Positions 44,626 to 52,533 of a stretch of DNA of 64,000 nt are shown one piece after another. Origin of the DNA: Pectinatus sottacetonis (lineage in GTDB: Bacteria > Bacillota > Negativicutes > Selenomonadales > Selenomonadaceae); NCBI RefSeq assembly GCF_015732155.1, contig NZ_WIQK01000001.1:654501-718500 (forward strand). The letters are read 5' to 3'. Within the stretch, counting starts at the first letter, position 1. Every line of letters starts with the position of its first letter. The notes beneath the pieces were generated by a model. It was not told the DNA's origin, did no database searches, and saw only the letters and a list, made by a program, of their open reading frames with translations. Made by a program: the position numbers and the translations under genes.

Positions 44626-45814
44626 TTTCTTGCAGTTCCTCTACTTTTAATGTTAAGTGCAACGGGCCTAATATATCGGTATTTCCCCGGGAATATGCCG
44701 TAATGATGATCTTACCATTCACCCGTGATAAAACATCGGTAACATTATATAATTGTTCCATATTTATCACACCTATAGATCCACGCAATGGATCCGGTAA
44801 AATGCCATTAGCCGAAGCTATTTTATTAATATCATGTAAAAAAACCAGTAATACCTGCTGTGCTCGTTCTTTCGTTCCATTTAAAATAAATTCACCATTC
44901 GTAATAACTTCTCCATCATAATAAACTATTTTATCAGGATATAATTCTATATTTGTGCGTACAGGTTCACCTTTTACCAGATTTGCTGCTGCAATAAGAC
45001 GAATGACCATTTCTGTCTTAGCCGAGCATATTTTATCTATAGCATCCTCATACTCACTGGGATAAATCCAAATTCCTGTTTTACCATTAACTGATTCTCC
45101 TGATTTTATTGCTACTTTAGTATTGGCAATAGTAATCAATTTTGACAAGCTGCTTTGAGCAGCTGCCCTGTCAGTTGTAGAGGAAACAATTCCGCCAAAA
45201 ATAAGTTCTCCCGCCTGATATATAATCTTCTTATTGCTCAAATCTCCATTTCTTTTAAGGAGATCATCATTTTGTTTTTGCAGTTGGTCATTATTATTCT
45301 TAAGATCATCATTATTATTTTGCAATGCTTCATTTGTATTATCAAGAAATACATTCTGCTCTTCGAGTTTATCATTATCAGCCAACAGTTGCAATTGATG
45401 CTTCTGCATTTTTTTTGTTTCTCTCTGCGCTGCACTAAGTGCATCATTAGTTTTTGTCAATTCCATATGCATTTTAGTCTGCTGTATTTTCGCCTTTTTT
45501 AAATCAGCATCTGCTACTTTCAAACCATTTTGCGCCGTATTTAAGTTATTTTGTGTTATTTGTATTTTCTCTTGAAGTTTTTCCATACCAAAAAGAGCTG
45601 TTCGTACATTTTTTGAGGTGACAGCTAAAATCCCCAGTGTCATTGTCGTAATAGCAATACCAGTAATTATTGTCACTATTATCGATGTATGCCTTGGCCG
45701 CAGACCAAACAAAGACATTCGCTTTTTTCCTACTTTACTTCCCAGACGATCGCCAATAAAAGCTATCATACCGCCTACTATTACTAATATTACTATCAAC
45801 ACAATGCCATACAT
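44618..45814 (-). CDS. DUF3084 membrane coiled-coil protein
   Basis: A 398-residue protein of the DUF3084 family. Two transmembrane helices are at residues about 3-22 and 45-65, with the conserved RMSLFGLRPRHTSII between them. A long coiled coil follows at about 75-200; it includes repeated Asn/Asp-rich heptads such as NNNDDLKNNNDQLQKQ. A globular C-terminal domain ends the protein. Function is unknown. Its position after the lpt genes hints at an envelope role, perhaps as a scaffold. Confidence 0.8.
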   Translation of the reverse strand: MYGIVLIVILVIVGGMIAFIGDRLGSKVGKKRMSLFGLRPRHTSIIVTIITGIAITTMTLGILAVTSKNVRTALFGMEKLQEKIQITQNNLNTAQNGLKVADADLKKAKIQQTKMHMELTKTNDALSAAQRETKKMQKHQLQLLADNDKLEEQNVFLDNTNEALQNNNDDLKNNNDQLQKQNDDLLKRNGDLSNKKIIYQAGELIFGGIVSSTTDRAAAQSSLSKLITIANTKVAIKSGESVNGKTGIWIYPSEYEDAIDKICSAKTEMVIRLIAAANLVKGEPVRTNIELYPDKIVYYDGEVITNGEFILNGTKERAQQVLLVFLHDINKIASANGILPDPLRGSIGVINMEQLYNVTDVLSRVNGKIIITAYSRGNTDILGPLHLTLKVEELQENE

Positions 45815-45854
45815 ATCAGCTGCCCCCCTTTTCCTACAAATTATGAATTATGCA

Positions 45855-46937
45855 CTATCTGGCCGCTTTTCTTATAAGATATATACCAATAACAGCTCCT
45901 ATTATATTAGGCAGCCATACTGCATAAGCTGGTGGTATACCCACTCTGCCTATCACACTTGCAATTGTCATTAACGCATAATAAATAAAAATTATAATAA
46001 TACTGAGACCAAAACCTATTGATGAACTGTTACGATTTGGCTGCATTCCCAATGGTGCCCCTATAAGAGTAAATATTAAGCTGGCCATTGGTACAGTTAT
46101 TCTCTGATATAGTTCTATTTCCAAATCAGTTGTATCAACATACTGGCTCTTCATTATTTTTATCTGCTGTTCCAGTTCCTTCATTGTCATTTCTTCTGGT
46201 TTTTTTTGTTCACGTATTATACTGTCAGGACCTTCCCTTATAGGAAGTTTTTGCGTCCCAAAATGCATTGTATGTGACATTTCCCCATCAGATATGGAAT
46301 AAATAATCCCATTATGCAATATCCATTCATTACCTGAATAATCAGCGTAATCCGCATTTTCCACCCGCACTAATTTCCCATTCTCAAAATCCTGCATGGC
46401 AATCCTTTCCATGCGGTTTTTCTTAGCATCATAACGGCGTGCATAAATCAGTCTTTGGATATTGCCATCCTTTATTTCCTTGAGTATTATATGTTCCTGT
46501 GATTGCGGTTTGGCATTATTCTTAATTTCATAATTTATAACATCAGCATAAGCCTGATTAGCCCAAGGAACTACATATTCATTAAAAGCAATGGCAAAAA
46601 GGCTAACGATAAATCCCATTATGATAATCGGTCTCATAAGACGATAAAAACTTACGCCACATGATTTCATTGCTGTTATTTCACTTGAACCTGATAATTT
46701 CCCAAATACGAGTAATGAAGACAACAGCATCGACATTGGAAAGGTCCAAAGCATTATCGCCGGCATGCTGTATATAAATAATTTGACTACAGAAGAGAAA
46801 GACGCACCATACTGTGTAACATACTGAGCAATACGAAACAATGTACCCGAGCCGATAAAAACAGCAGAAAAAGCAAATATACCAAATAAAAATGCTAATA
46901 ATACTTCTTTTAATATATATCGGTCTAAAATTCGCAT
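45855..46937 (-). CDS. LPS export ABC transporter permease (LptF/LptG family)
   Basis: A 360-residue inner-membrane permease of the YjgP/YjgQ family that, with LptB, extracts LPS from the inner membrane. I start it at ATG 46937, 9 nt after AGGAG (an in-frame TTG lies two codons upstream). The N-terminus ILDRYILKEVLLAFLFGIFA and the six predicted helices, three on each side of a periplasmic beta-jellyroll domain (about 125-260), are typical. Only one such permease is encoded here, so either it works as a homodimer or the partner is elsewhere. Confidence 0.9.
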   Translation of the reverse strand: MRILDRYILKEVLLAFLFGIFAFSAVFIGSGTLFRIAQYVTQYGASFSSVVKLFIYSMPAIMLWTFPMSMLLSSLLVFGKLSGSSEITAMKSCGVSFYRLMRPIIIMGFIVSLFAIAFNEYVVPWANQAYADVINYEIKNNAKPQSQEHIILKEIKDGNIQRLIYARRYDAKKNRMERIAMQDFENGKLVRVENADYADYSGNEWILHNGIIYSISDGEMSHTMHFGTQKLPIREGPDSIIREQKKPEEMTMKELEQQIKIMKSQYVDTTDLEIELYQRITVPMASLIFTLIGAPLGMQPNRNSSSIGFGLSIIIIFIYYALMTIASVIGRVGIPPAYAVWLPNIIGAVIGIYLIRKAAR

Positions 46938-46949
46938 GTACAATTGCTC

Positions 46950-47669
46950 CTATAAAGTAAAATTATCTCCAAGGTAAAATTTCTTTGCTATTTCACTATT
47001 AGCAATAGTTGCACTATCTCCAGATACAAGTATTTTACCCTCATTCATTATATAAGCGCGATTTACTATTTGTAAAGTTTCACGCACATTATGGTCTGTT
47101 ATCAATATACCCATTCCCCTTTTGCAAAGATAACCGATTATATTTTGAATATCAGCTACTGCTAAAGGATCTATACCAGCGAACGGTTCGTCAAGCAGAA
47201 TAAATTTGGGTTCTAATGCCAGACAGCGGGCAATTTCAGCACGCCTTCTTTCTCCTCCTGAAAGCTGCATTCCTTTACGCTGGCTAACATGTTCCAAACC
47301 AAACTCTTCCATTAGTTCATCTTTTTTTCTCAATTGATCTTTTTTCGATAAACTCGTTGTTTCTAATATTGCTAATATGTTTTCCTCAACAGTCAATTTG
47401 CGAAATATTGATGATTCCTGCGCTAGATAACTAACTCCCAGCTCAGCCCGTTTATGCATAGGCAGTCTTGTAATATTCAAATCTGATAAAAAAATCTGAC
47501 CTTTTGTCGGTCGTTCAATTCCTATTATCATATAAAATGTTGTAGTCTTACCTGCCCCATTAGGTCCCAGCAGTCCAACAATTTCACCTTTTTTTACACT
47601 AAGTGATACATTATTAACCACATTTCTGCCCTTATAATTTTTTATAAGATTTTTAGCATCTATATTCAA
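46950..47669 (-). CDS. lptB: LPS export ABC transporter ATPase LptB
   Basis: The 239-residue cytoplasmic ATPase powering LPS transport. The start is TTG 47669 behind GGAGG; the open frame runs 25 codons further without family similarity. Walker [15 protein letters not shown], the signature [17 protein letters not shown] and Walker [14 protein letters not shown] are complete, and the LptB-type [20 protein letters not shown] follows the Q-loop. It directly precedes the lptF/G-like permease gene, 12 nt apart. Confidence 0.95.
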   Translation of the reverse strand: MNIDAKNLIKNYKGRNVVNNVSLSVKKGEIVGLLGPNGAGKTTTFYMIIGIERPTKGQIFLSDLNITRLPMHKRAELGVSYLAQESSIFRKLTVEENILAILETTSLSKKDQLRKKDELMEEFGLEHVSQRKGMQLSGGERRRAEIARCLALEPKFILLDEPFAGIDPLAVADIQNIIGYLCKRGMGILITDHNVRETLQIVNRAYIMNEGKILVSGDSATIANSEIAKKFYLGDNFTL

Positions 47670-47757
47670 GACTATACCTCCAAAGCAGTTTTGCCTATCC
47701 TGCCATAATAGCCCGCTAGACAAAGATTGCCGCACAAACAACATTAAAAATCATAAA

Positions 47758-47862
47758 ATGCAGCCTCCCCCGTTGTGCATTTCTCCACCCTCTGACATCG
47801 GATATGGGAAATAGTGTACTGCATATTTATGAAGAAAAATGGTTATGTGCGACAGAACTTTA
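47758..47862 (-). repeat. Interspersed repeat, copy 3 (degenerate)
   Basis: In the 258-nt gap between lptA and lptB the segment ending CATATTTATGAAGAAAAATGGTTATG (plus strand, about 47820-47846) resembles the right arms of the repeats near 2140 and 31195, and AAATAGTG upstream is shared with copy 2. The left arm (GCAGCCTCC...) is weakly matched. It appears to be a decayed copy. The remainder of the gap shows no open frame. Confidence 0.35.
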
Positions 47863-47927
47863 TAATTTCCCGAACTTTTATAATGGGAATTTCAAATGAA
47901 TAAGCATTAACAACTACATTGTATTTT

Positions 47928-48620
47928 CTATTTTATTGCCGCATTTCCATTATCATCTAAATACAAGGTAAGCTTATCACCTTTTATAGTATTATTATCC
48001 TGCATAGCTACTGCATTACCATTTAACACAATTTTTCCCGACGCATCACTATAATAATCTGCATTATCACTATATGCTTCAATATTACGTGTCTGACTGA
48101 CTATATGTACATTTCCCGCCGCAATAAAATGATTACTATCCATATAAGCTTCTAATGTATTCCCAGTGATAGTACCATCTTTTGATATGATTTTACCTCC
48201 GCTAGGCATTATCGCATAATCTGTTTTAGAATTATACTCCAGTTTTGAACCAATAAGTGTCTTGTCCAATTGATGTGCTCTCACATTTCCCGACGCGACT
48301 ATATTGTCTGCTCCTTGCGTAAAAACTTCATTTGCTGTCATATGCATATTACCCTTATCGGCAACAACATTACCAGTAACACTACCTTGCTGTGTTTTTG
48401 TATTATATACGGCATTTGTTCCACTTATTCTTGCTCCATTTTGCATCATTACCACGTTTCCCATAGCGTTTATAACGCCTGTCTGCATATTATATTCTAT
48501 TGTATCTGCATTTACTTCAGTTGCTTTATTCTCTGCCGCAAAAACTGTCCCGACACATATTATAAAAGTATATACTACAGTTATAACAGCTATTTTAAAT
48601 TTATTGGTCATTTTTTTCAT
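47928..48620 (-). CDS. lptA: LptA/OstA-like periplasmic LPS transport protein
   Basis: A 230-residue periplasmic bridge protein. A signal peptide spans residues 1-29 (ending VGTVFAAEN). The rest is a series of beta-jellyroll repeats with the pattern seen in OstA: GNVVMMQNGARISG, GNVVADKGNMHMTANEV, GNVRAHQLDKTLIGSKLEYN, GNVHIVSQTRNIEAYSD and GNAVAMQDNNTIKGDKLTLYLDD. It would accept LPS from LptC. It starts 6 nt after lptC and is separated from lptB by a gap that contains a repeat copy. Confidence 0.9.
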   Translation of the reverse strand: MKKMTNKFKIAVITVVYTFIICVGTVFAAENKATEVNADTIEYNMQTGVINAMGNVVMMQNGARISGTNAVYNTKTQQGSVTGNVVADKGNMHMTANEVFTQGADNIVASGNVRAHQLDKTLIGSKLEYNSKTDYAIMPSGGKIISKDGTITGNTLEAYMDSNHFIAAGNVHIVSQTRNIEAYSDNADYYSDASGKIVLNGNAVAMQDNNTIKGDKLTLYLDDNGNAAIK

Positions 48621-48626
48621 CTCATT

Positions 48627-49181
48627 CTATCTCCTTATTATATGCGCATGACCGGTCAACTTAAACTGAGAAAAAGCTTTACTGCTCTCAAATTTATCTC
48701 CAGCAGCCTGTATATCAGCTCTGACTATTCTTACATTTCCCTCACCTGTAAACAGCTGTTCTTTATTATTCCATGTCATTTTTTGCGCATCAAAGCTTAA
48801 ACCATCACTATTTTCTGCATGTACTCCCTGATCCAAAATAATATTTTTTTCTTTTGCATCATAAAGCCCATGCGGTGCTGTCACTGTTAAAATCTTTCCC
48901 GGCTCACCATAATATTTCCCTTCTATTTTTTTCATTTCCGCTTCTTGTGTATCAGTGTTCATATTTATGCTCTCAGCCTTTATTTCCCATATTTTTTTAC
49001 CATCTTTTTCTTCCACAATAGTATTGGACTTATAATCCATACTTCGTTCATTATTTACATTCTGAGCCGATTTTTTAGTCGGTACTGGTTTTGTTACAAC
49101 AGCCCATACACAGACAGCAACGACAAATATGATAAGCGCATATATTAATATTAATTTTTTATTTTTTGTTAATTTATTCAT
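48627..49181 (-). CDS. lptC: LptC, LPS export component
   Basis: A 184-residue bitopic protein: one N-terminal membrane helix at about residues 8-28 (LILIYALIIFVVAVCVWAVV) and a periplasmic beta-jellyroll domain with AENSDGLSFDAQKMTWNNKE and GEGNVRIVRADIQAAGDKFE. It links the LptB-permease complex to LptA. It lies between the lpxL-like gene and lptA in the expected order. Confidence 0.88.
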   Translation of the reverse strand: MNKLTKNKKLILIYALIIFVVAVCVWAVVTKPVPTKKSAQNVNNERSMDYKSNTIVEEKDGKKIWEIKAESINMNTDTQEAEMKKIEGKYYGEPGKILTVTAPHGLYDAKEKNIILDQGVHAENSDGLSFDAQKMTWNNKEQLFTGEGNVRIVRADIQAAGDKFESSKAFSQFKLTGHAHIIRR

Positions 49182-49184
49182 ACT

Positions 49185-50084
49185 TTATCGTCTTCCCGAT
49201 ACATGATGTTTTATTTTTTGTTCATTTGGTTTAGTATTCCACCGTTTCTGGAACCATAGCCATTGCGTAGGGTTTTCTCTAATTACCTTCTCCACAAAAG
49301 CAGTCATTTCCCGTGTAAAGGTAAGTAAATCATCATCTATATTTCCCGAGTCCTTGTAACGCATAACATTACCGACTATTAAACGATGTTTGCCATCGTT
49401 ACGCCGCACTATGAACATAGGTATTACTGGTGATGAAAATTTATGAGCAAATACAGCTGGTCCTAATGGAGTAGATGCTGTCCGTCCTAAAAACTTAATA
49501 AACGCACCGCCCGGACCAGCATCCTGATCTGCCAGAAAACCTAAAATTTTTCCTTTTTTTAAAGCTCTAGCCGCTGCTAAAAGCTCACTTGTTCCTCTGG
49601 CAAAAACTTCTACTCCTACCATTTCCCTGTATTCATTCAATATACGTGTATGCTGTGAATTAGGCTGTGGCTTAACTATAGTCGTCGTTGGCATTCCATT
49701 AAAGGCCAGTGAAGCTGCCAGCCATTCCCAATTTCCCACATGCCCCGTAAGAAGTACTACTCCATGTCCTTCTGCTAATGCATTCTTTACCTTCTCGAGT
49801 CCTTCCGGTGCGACAAAATCATTTATATTAGCTTTATTTAAACGCGGTGTATAAAGTATTTCCAGAAAAGATTGTCCCATATTTATAAAAGATTTTTTCA
49901 CCAGTTCAGCAGCTTCTGATTCACTATTATCCAATGACGCACGCATTTGTTTTATAGCCCTATTACGTTCCTTTGCTATACAACGAAAATATAATATTCC
50001 TAAAACTTTACCTATATATAATAATGCTTTATGCGGCAGCATGCACACACAAAAACTTAATATTTTTAATATACGATACTGCAA
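49185..50084 (-). CDS. Lipid A acyltransferase (LpxL/HtrB family)
   Basis: A 299-residue lysophospholipid-acyltransferase-like protein that adds a secondary acyl chain to Kdo2-lipid A at the inner face of the membrane. I start it at TTG 50084, 6 nt after GGGGAAG; the frame runs 31 codons further upstream, through another hydrophobic stretch, into the end of kdsC. The catalytic HX4D/E motif is HVGNWEW (near 118), with GFLADQDAGPGGAFIKFLGR and the later PVIPMFIVRRNDGKHR typical of LpxL/M. The acyl donor and position are not predictable. Confidence 0.88.
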   Translation of the reverse strand: MQYRILKILSFCVCMLPHKALLYIGKVLGILYFRCIAKERNRAIKQMRASLDNSESEAAELVKKSFINMGQSFLEILYTPRLNKANINDFVAPEGLEKVKNALAEGHGVVLLTGHVGNWEWLAASLAFNGMPTTTIVKPQPNSQHTRILNEYREMVGVEVFARGTSELLAAARALKKGKILGFLADQDAGPGGAFIKFLGRTASTPLGPAVFAHKFSSPVIPMFIVRRNDGKHRLIVGNVMRYKDSGNIDDDLLTFTREMTAFVEKVIRENPTQWLWFQKRWNTKPNEQKIKHHVSGRR

Positions 50085-50157
50085 CAGTACTTCCCCTTTC
50101 CAAACGCTTACCATCACAATAACAAAAATAATTTTAAAAATCAATCTAATAATATAA

Positions 50158-50670
50158 TTATTGAGCTTTATTATCAAATAATCTGGCAGAATCTGCTTTT
50201 TCTAAATAATCTTTTACTATCTTCTGCCATTTGCCCTGCGCTTTTAAAATAAACTCTATTATCTGACGTACCGCTCCATAACCGCCTTTAAAATCACTTA
50301 CCATATCTGAATTTTGTTTTACTTCTTCAACGGCATCAGCAACAGCAGCAGCAAATCCGACCCTTACCATGATAGGTAAATCCACTAGATCATCACCGAT
50401 ATAGGCAATTTCATCATTTTTCAGGGAAAACTGTTCCTTTAATGCTTCAAAAGCATCCATCTTGAATAACTGCCCTTGATAAATAGCATTAAATTTTAAC
50501 TCTCTGCCACGTGTTTCTACTATTTCAGATTTTCTTCCGGTTATTATTGCCAATTTTATACCATTTTGTCTGGCCAAACTTATCCCTAAACCATCTCTGA
50601 CAAAAAATGTTTTGAGCAGTTCACCTTTATTACCATAATACAACTTGCCATCACTTAATACACCGTCAAC
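50158..50670 (-). CDS. kdsC: kdsC downstream exon (Kdo-8-phosphate phosphatase)
   Basis: KdsC removes the phosphate from Kdo-8-P in the cytoplasm. This is codons 21-190 of the gene, beginning VDGVLSDGKLYYGNKGE directly at the right end of the IStron. It keeps HAD motif I second Asp (Asp22), motif II (IITGRKSE), motif III Lys region and motif IV (IGDDLVDLPIMVRVG). The first 20 codons lie at 52474-52533. Exact joining gives a 190-residue protein, the usual KdsC length, with D20-V21-D22 as the catalytic DxD. If not joined, this part has no proper start and lacks the nucleophile. Confidence 0.9.
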   Translation of the reverse strand, partial: VDGVLSDGKLYYGNKGELLKTFFVRDGLGISLARQNGIKLAIITGRKSEIVETRGRELKFNAIYQGQLFKMDAFEALKEQFSLKNDEIAYIGDDLVDLPIMVRVGFAAAVADAVEEVKQNSDMVSDFKGGYGAVRQIIEFILKAQGKWQKIVKDYLEKADSARLFDNKAQ

Positions 50671-50789
50671 CTGAACCTCCCACGACTAAAGTCGCGGGGT
50701 TCCTGCTTCACGGATAGTTGCGCCAAAAGCACGTCTTACATTATCTCCACAGGCTATCCCCGTAGTTCCTACGGTTCTTATATATGTTA
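50671..50789 (-). ncRNA. Putative omega-RNA (reRNA) region at the right end
   Basis: The 119 nt between tnpB and the right end form the area that in IS605/IStron elements yields the TnpB guide RNA scaffold. It ends with the right-end hairpin and GGGAGGTTCAG; the next bases, GTTGACGGTGTATTAAGTG of kdsC, would be the guide. This RNA overlaps the 3' splice site, so guide formation and splicing would compete, as reported for IStrons. Confidence 0.55.
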
Positions 50790-51899
50790 TTACGCTGTTA
50801 TGTTTAATATTCTTAGTCCTTCATTGCGAATGTTTATGGCGGCATTTATATCTCTGTCATGCTGGGCTTTACAGTTAGGACATTCCCATTTCCTTATAGT
50901 AAGGTCTTTTATTTCTTTGTTCTGGTAACCACAATTATGGCACAGCTGGCTTGATGGATAGAATTTGTCTATTTGTACTATTTCTTTGCTATACCACTGA
51001 GCTTTATATTTTATCTGGCGGATAAATTCTGACCAGCTGGCATCTATAATACTTCGGGCAAGTTTGTGGTTTTTCAGCATGTTATTTATTTGTAAGTCTT
51101 CTAAGCAGATAACATCGTAGTTTTCTATAAGTTTATGAGATAGTTTATGCAGCATATCTTTTCGCTGATTTGCAATACGTGCCTGTAATCTGGCTACTTT
51201 GATTCTTGCTTTGTTTCTGTTTATACTTCCCCTTGTTTTTCGGGACAAGCTTTTTTGCAGTTTGGCAAGTTTTCGTAGTGACTGCTTGAGGTATTTGTGA
51301 TGGGGATGTTTATCGCCATCGGAGGTGATTGCAAATTCTTTTAGGCCAAGGTCGATACCGACATAGTTGTCAGTACGATTAAAAACAGGTTTTTCTATTT
51401 CTGTACAGCATAGGGATACAAAGTATTTACCATCAGGGGTTTGTGATATTACTGCGTTTAAGATTCTGCCCTGCGGTACTTGCTTATCTCTTATTTTTAC
51501 TTTACCTAGTTTGGGAAGTTTTATTTTTGTTCCCAGAAATTCAATGTTGCTATTGGTAAAGTTTGTCTTGTAGGATTTATGCCTGTTTTTTTTGGTCTTG
51601 AATTTAGGAAAGCCAACTTTTTTGTGTTTAAAGAAGTTCTGGTAAGCTGTATCGAGGTCTTTTAACGCGTTTTGTAAGGAACATTTATCTGGTTCTTTTA
51701 ACCAGGTGTTTTCTTTTTTCAACTGCGTTAAATTACTGGAACATTTGGTATAGGTAAGTGTGGTTTTATCATTATTGTATGCTTTGATTCGCATGTCGAG
51801 ATAGTGATTAAAAACATATCTTACGCAGCCAAATGTTTTTTGCAGCAGTAGTTATTGTGTTTTGTTGGGGTATATCCTAAATTTGAAGGCTTTTTCCAT
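50790..51899 (-). pseudogene. tnpB: tnpB (RNA-guided nuclease) with an in-frame stop at codon 16
   Basis: From ATG 51899 the frame would encode 369 residues starting MEKAFKFRIYPNKTQ, a standard TnpB N-terminus, but codon 16 is TAA (51852-51854). The frame is otherwise open: an internal ATG at 51794 gives 334 residues lacking the first 35. The RuvC residues are intact in full numbering (Asp183 in YVGIDLG, Glu267 in ICLEDLQ, Asp350 in HDRDINAA), as is the zinc finger (CHNCGY...CPNCKA). TnpB cuts the donor site guided by omega-RNA. The N-terminal loss removes the start of the wedge domain, so activity is doubtful. Confidence 0.82.
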
Positions 51900-52473
51900 G
51901 ATTGCTCACTTTTCTTTTTATCTTTACAAGATTATTGCCTGATTATTTTAAACTTAACATGCAGGCTTTAGAAAAGCAAGTTCTTTGCAGTAACATATAT
52001 AAGAGTCGTAAGTTCTTTTTTAGTCGTATGGGGGAGGTGTCGTTCACACTGGCTCGCTGCTTCCTATGCGGTTCTCTTATGAACTCCTTTATGTTTCCAT
52101 AAAGCACAGACTATATCTTGTCCTTCGGCATTATCCGTTAAGGTCTGCCCACTTCCAGCCGCTTGGCTGTACTTCCCTCAAGAGGAATAGTCGTTGGGGA
52201 TTCTCCTGTTCGGAGCTTTCCTGCTGATTGTCCATTTTCTTAGTGTTTAGGGTTTAACCTTGCACCATACAGCATATTTTTTTTACTTTCGTCGCCGTCA
52301 CGTTTGAGCTTGTTTCATCTTAGCGTTGTGGCTATGCTGTCTTTAGGAGTTTCCAGCATTTCAGGCAGTATTGGATTGGTCTTTGCCAATCTCTATATGC
52401 ATATTTCTATACATACTGACTAGTTTGGTCGCCTAACTCACGACTAATGTCACGAGTGTGCGGCTCCCATTTA
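51900..52473 (-). ncRNA. Group I intron core of the IStron
   Basis: On the minus strand an AATCAGCAGG P-like element (52220-52229), CAGAC (52143-52147) and the S-like element AAGATATAGTC (52109-52119) occur in the order of a group I core; CAGAC pairs with GTCTG (52107-52111) as P7. The 5' exon end UUGAU can pair with GUCAG in the intron (near 52420), placing the required U-G wobble at the splice site, and the element ends in G as a 3' splice site should. The full secondary structure was not computed. Confidence 0.75.
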
Positions 52474-52533
52474 ATCAAAAATAATCAAGCGAACTTTTGC
52501 TGCTTTTAAATTCGCTCCTTCATTCAATTCCAT
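52474..52533 (-). CDS. kdsC: kdsC upstream exon (codons 1-20)
   Basis: The ATG at 52533 overlaps the kdsD stop (ATAATG). It encodes MELNEGANLKAAKVRLIIFD, ending in the HAD nucleophile Asp20 in the codon GAT. The next three bases are the first of the IStron and read TAA, so without splicing only a 20-residue peptide is made. AAGGTG upstream in kdsD is the likely ribosome binding site. Confidence 0.85.

Larger units (their letters stand above)
50671..52473 (-). mobile_element. IStron (group I intron plus IS200/IS605-type TnpB element) inserted in kdsC
   Basis: A 1,803-nt element in kdsC sense orientation. It follows TTGAT, the target of ISDra2-like IS605 elements, starts TAAATGGGAG and ends GGTTCAG. 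Matching end hairpins are present: left 52437-52456 (CTCGTGAC-ATTA-GTCGTGAG) and right 50679-50698 (CCCGCGAC-TTTA-GTCGTGGG). The left 570 nt hold group I intron core sequences; then come tnpB and an omega-RNA-like tail. No tnpA is present. Removal restores kdsC exactly. These are the known traits of IStrons (first described in Clostridioides difficile), in which the RNA is excised by group I splicing. Confidence 0.85.

Noticed and set aside
45238-45447. Asn/Asp-rich repetitive DNA in the DUF3084 gene as a separate tandem repeat
   Set aside because: The repetition follows the coiled-coil heptads of the encoded protein and needs no separate explanation.
50158-50643. kdsC read as an independent short gene starting near 50643
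   Set aside because: The TTG-started frame lacks the HAD nucleophile, and the missing 20 codons lie intact on the other side of the element. It is an exon, not a separate gene.
50790-51794. The transposase-like gene as a Cas12-type CRISPR effector
   Set aside because: Length, RuvC spacing and zinc finger match TnpB; there are no CRISPR repeats or cas genes in the window, and IS605 ends flank it.
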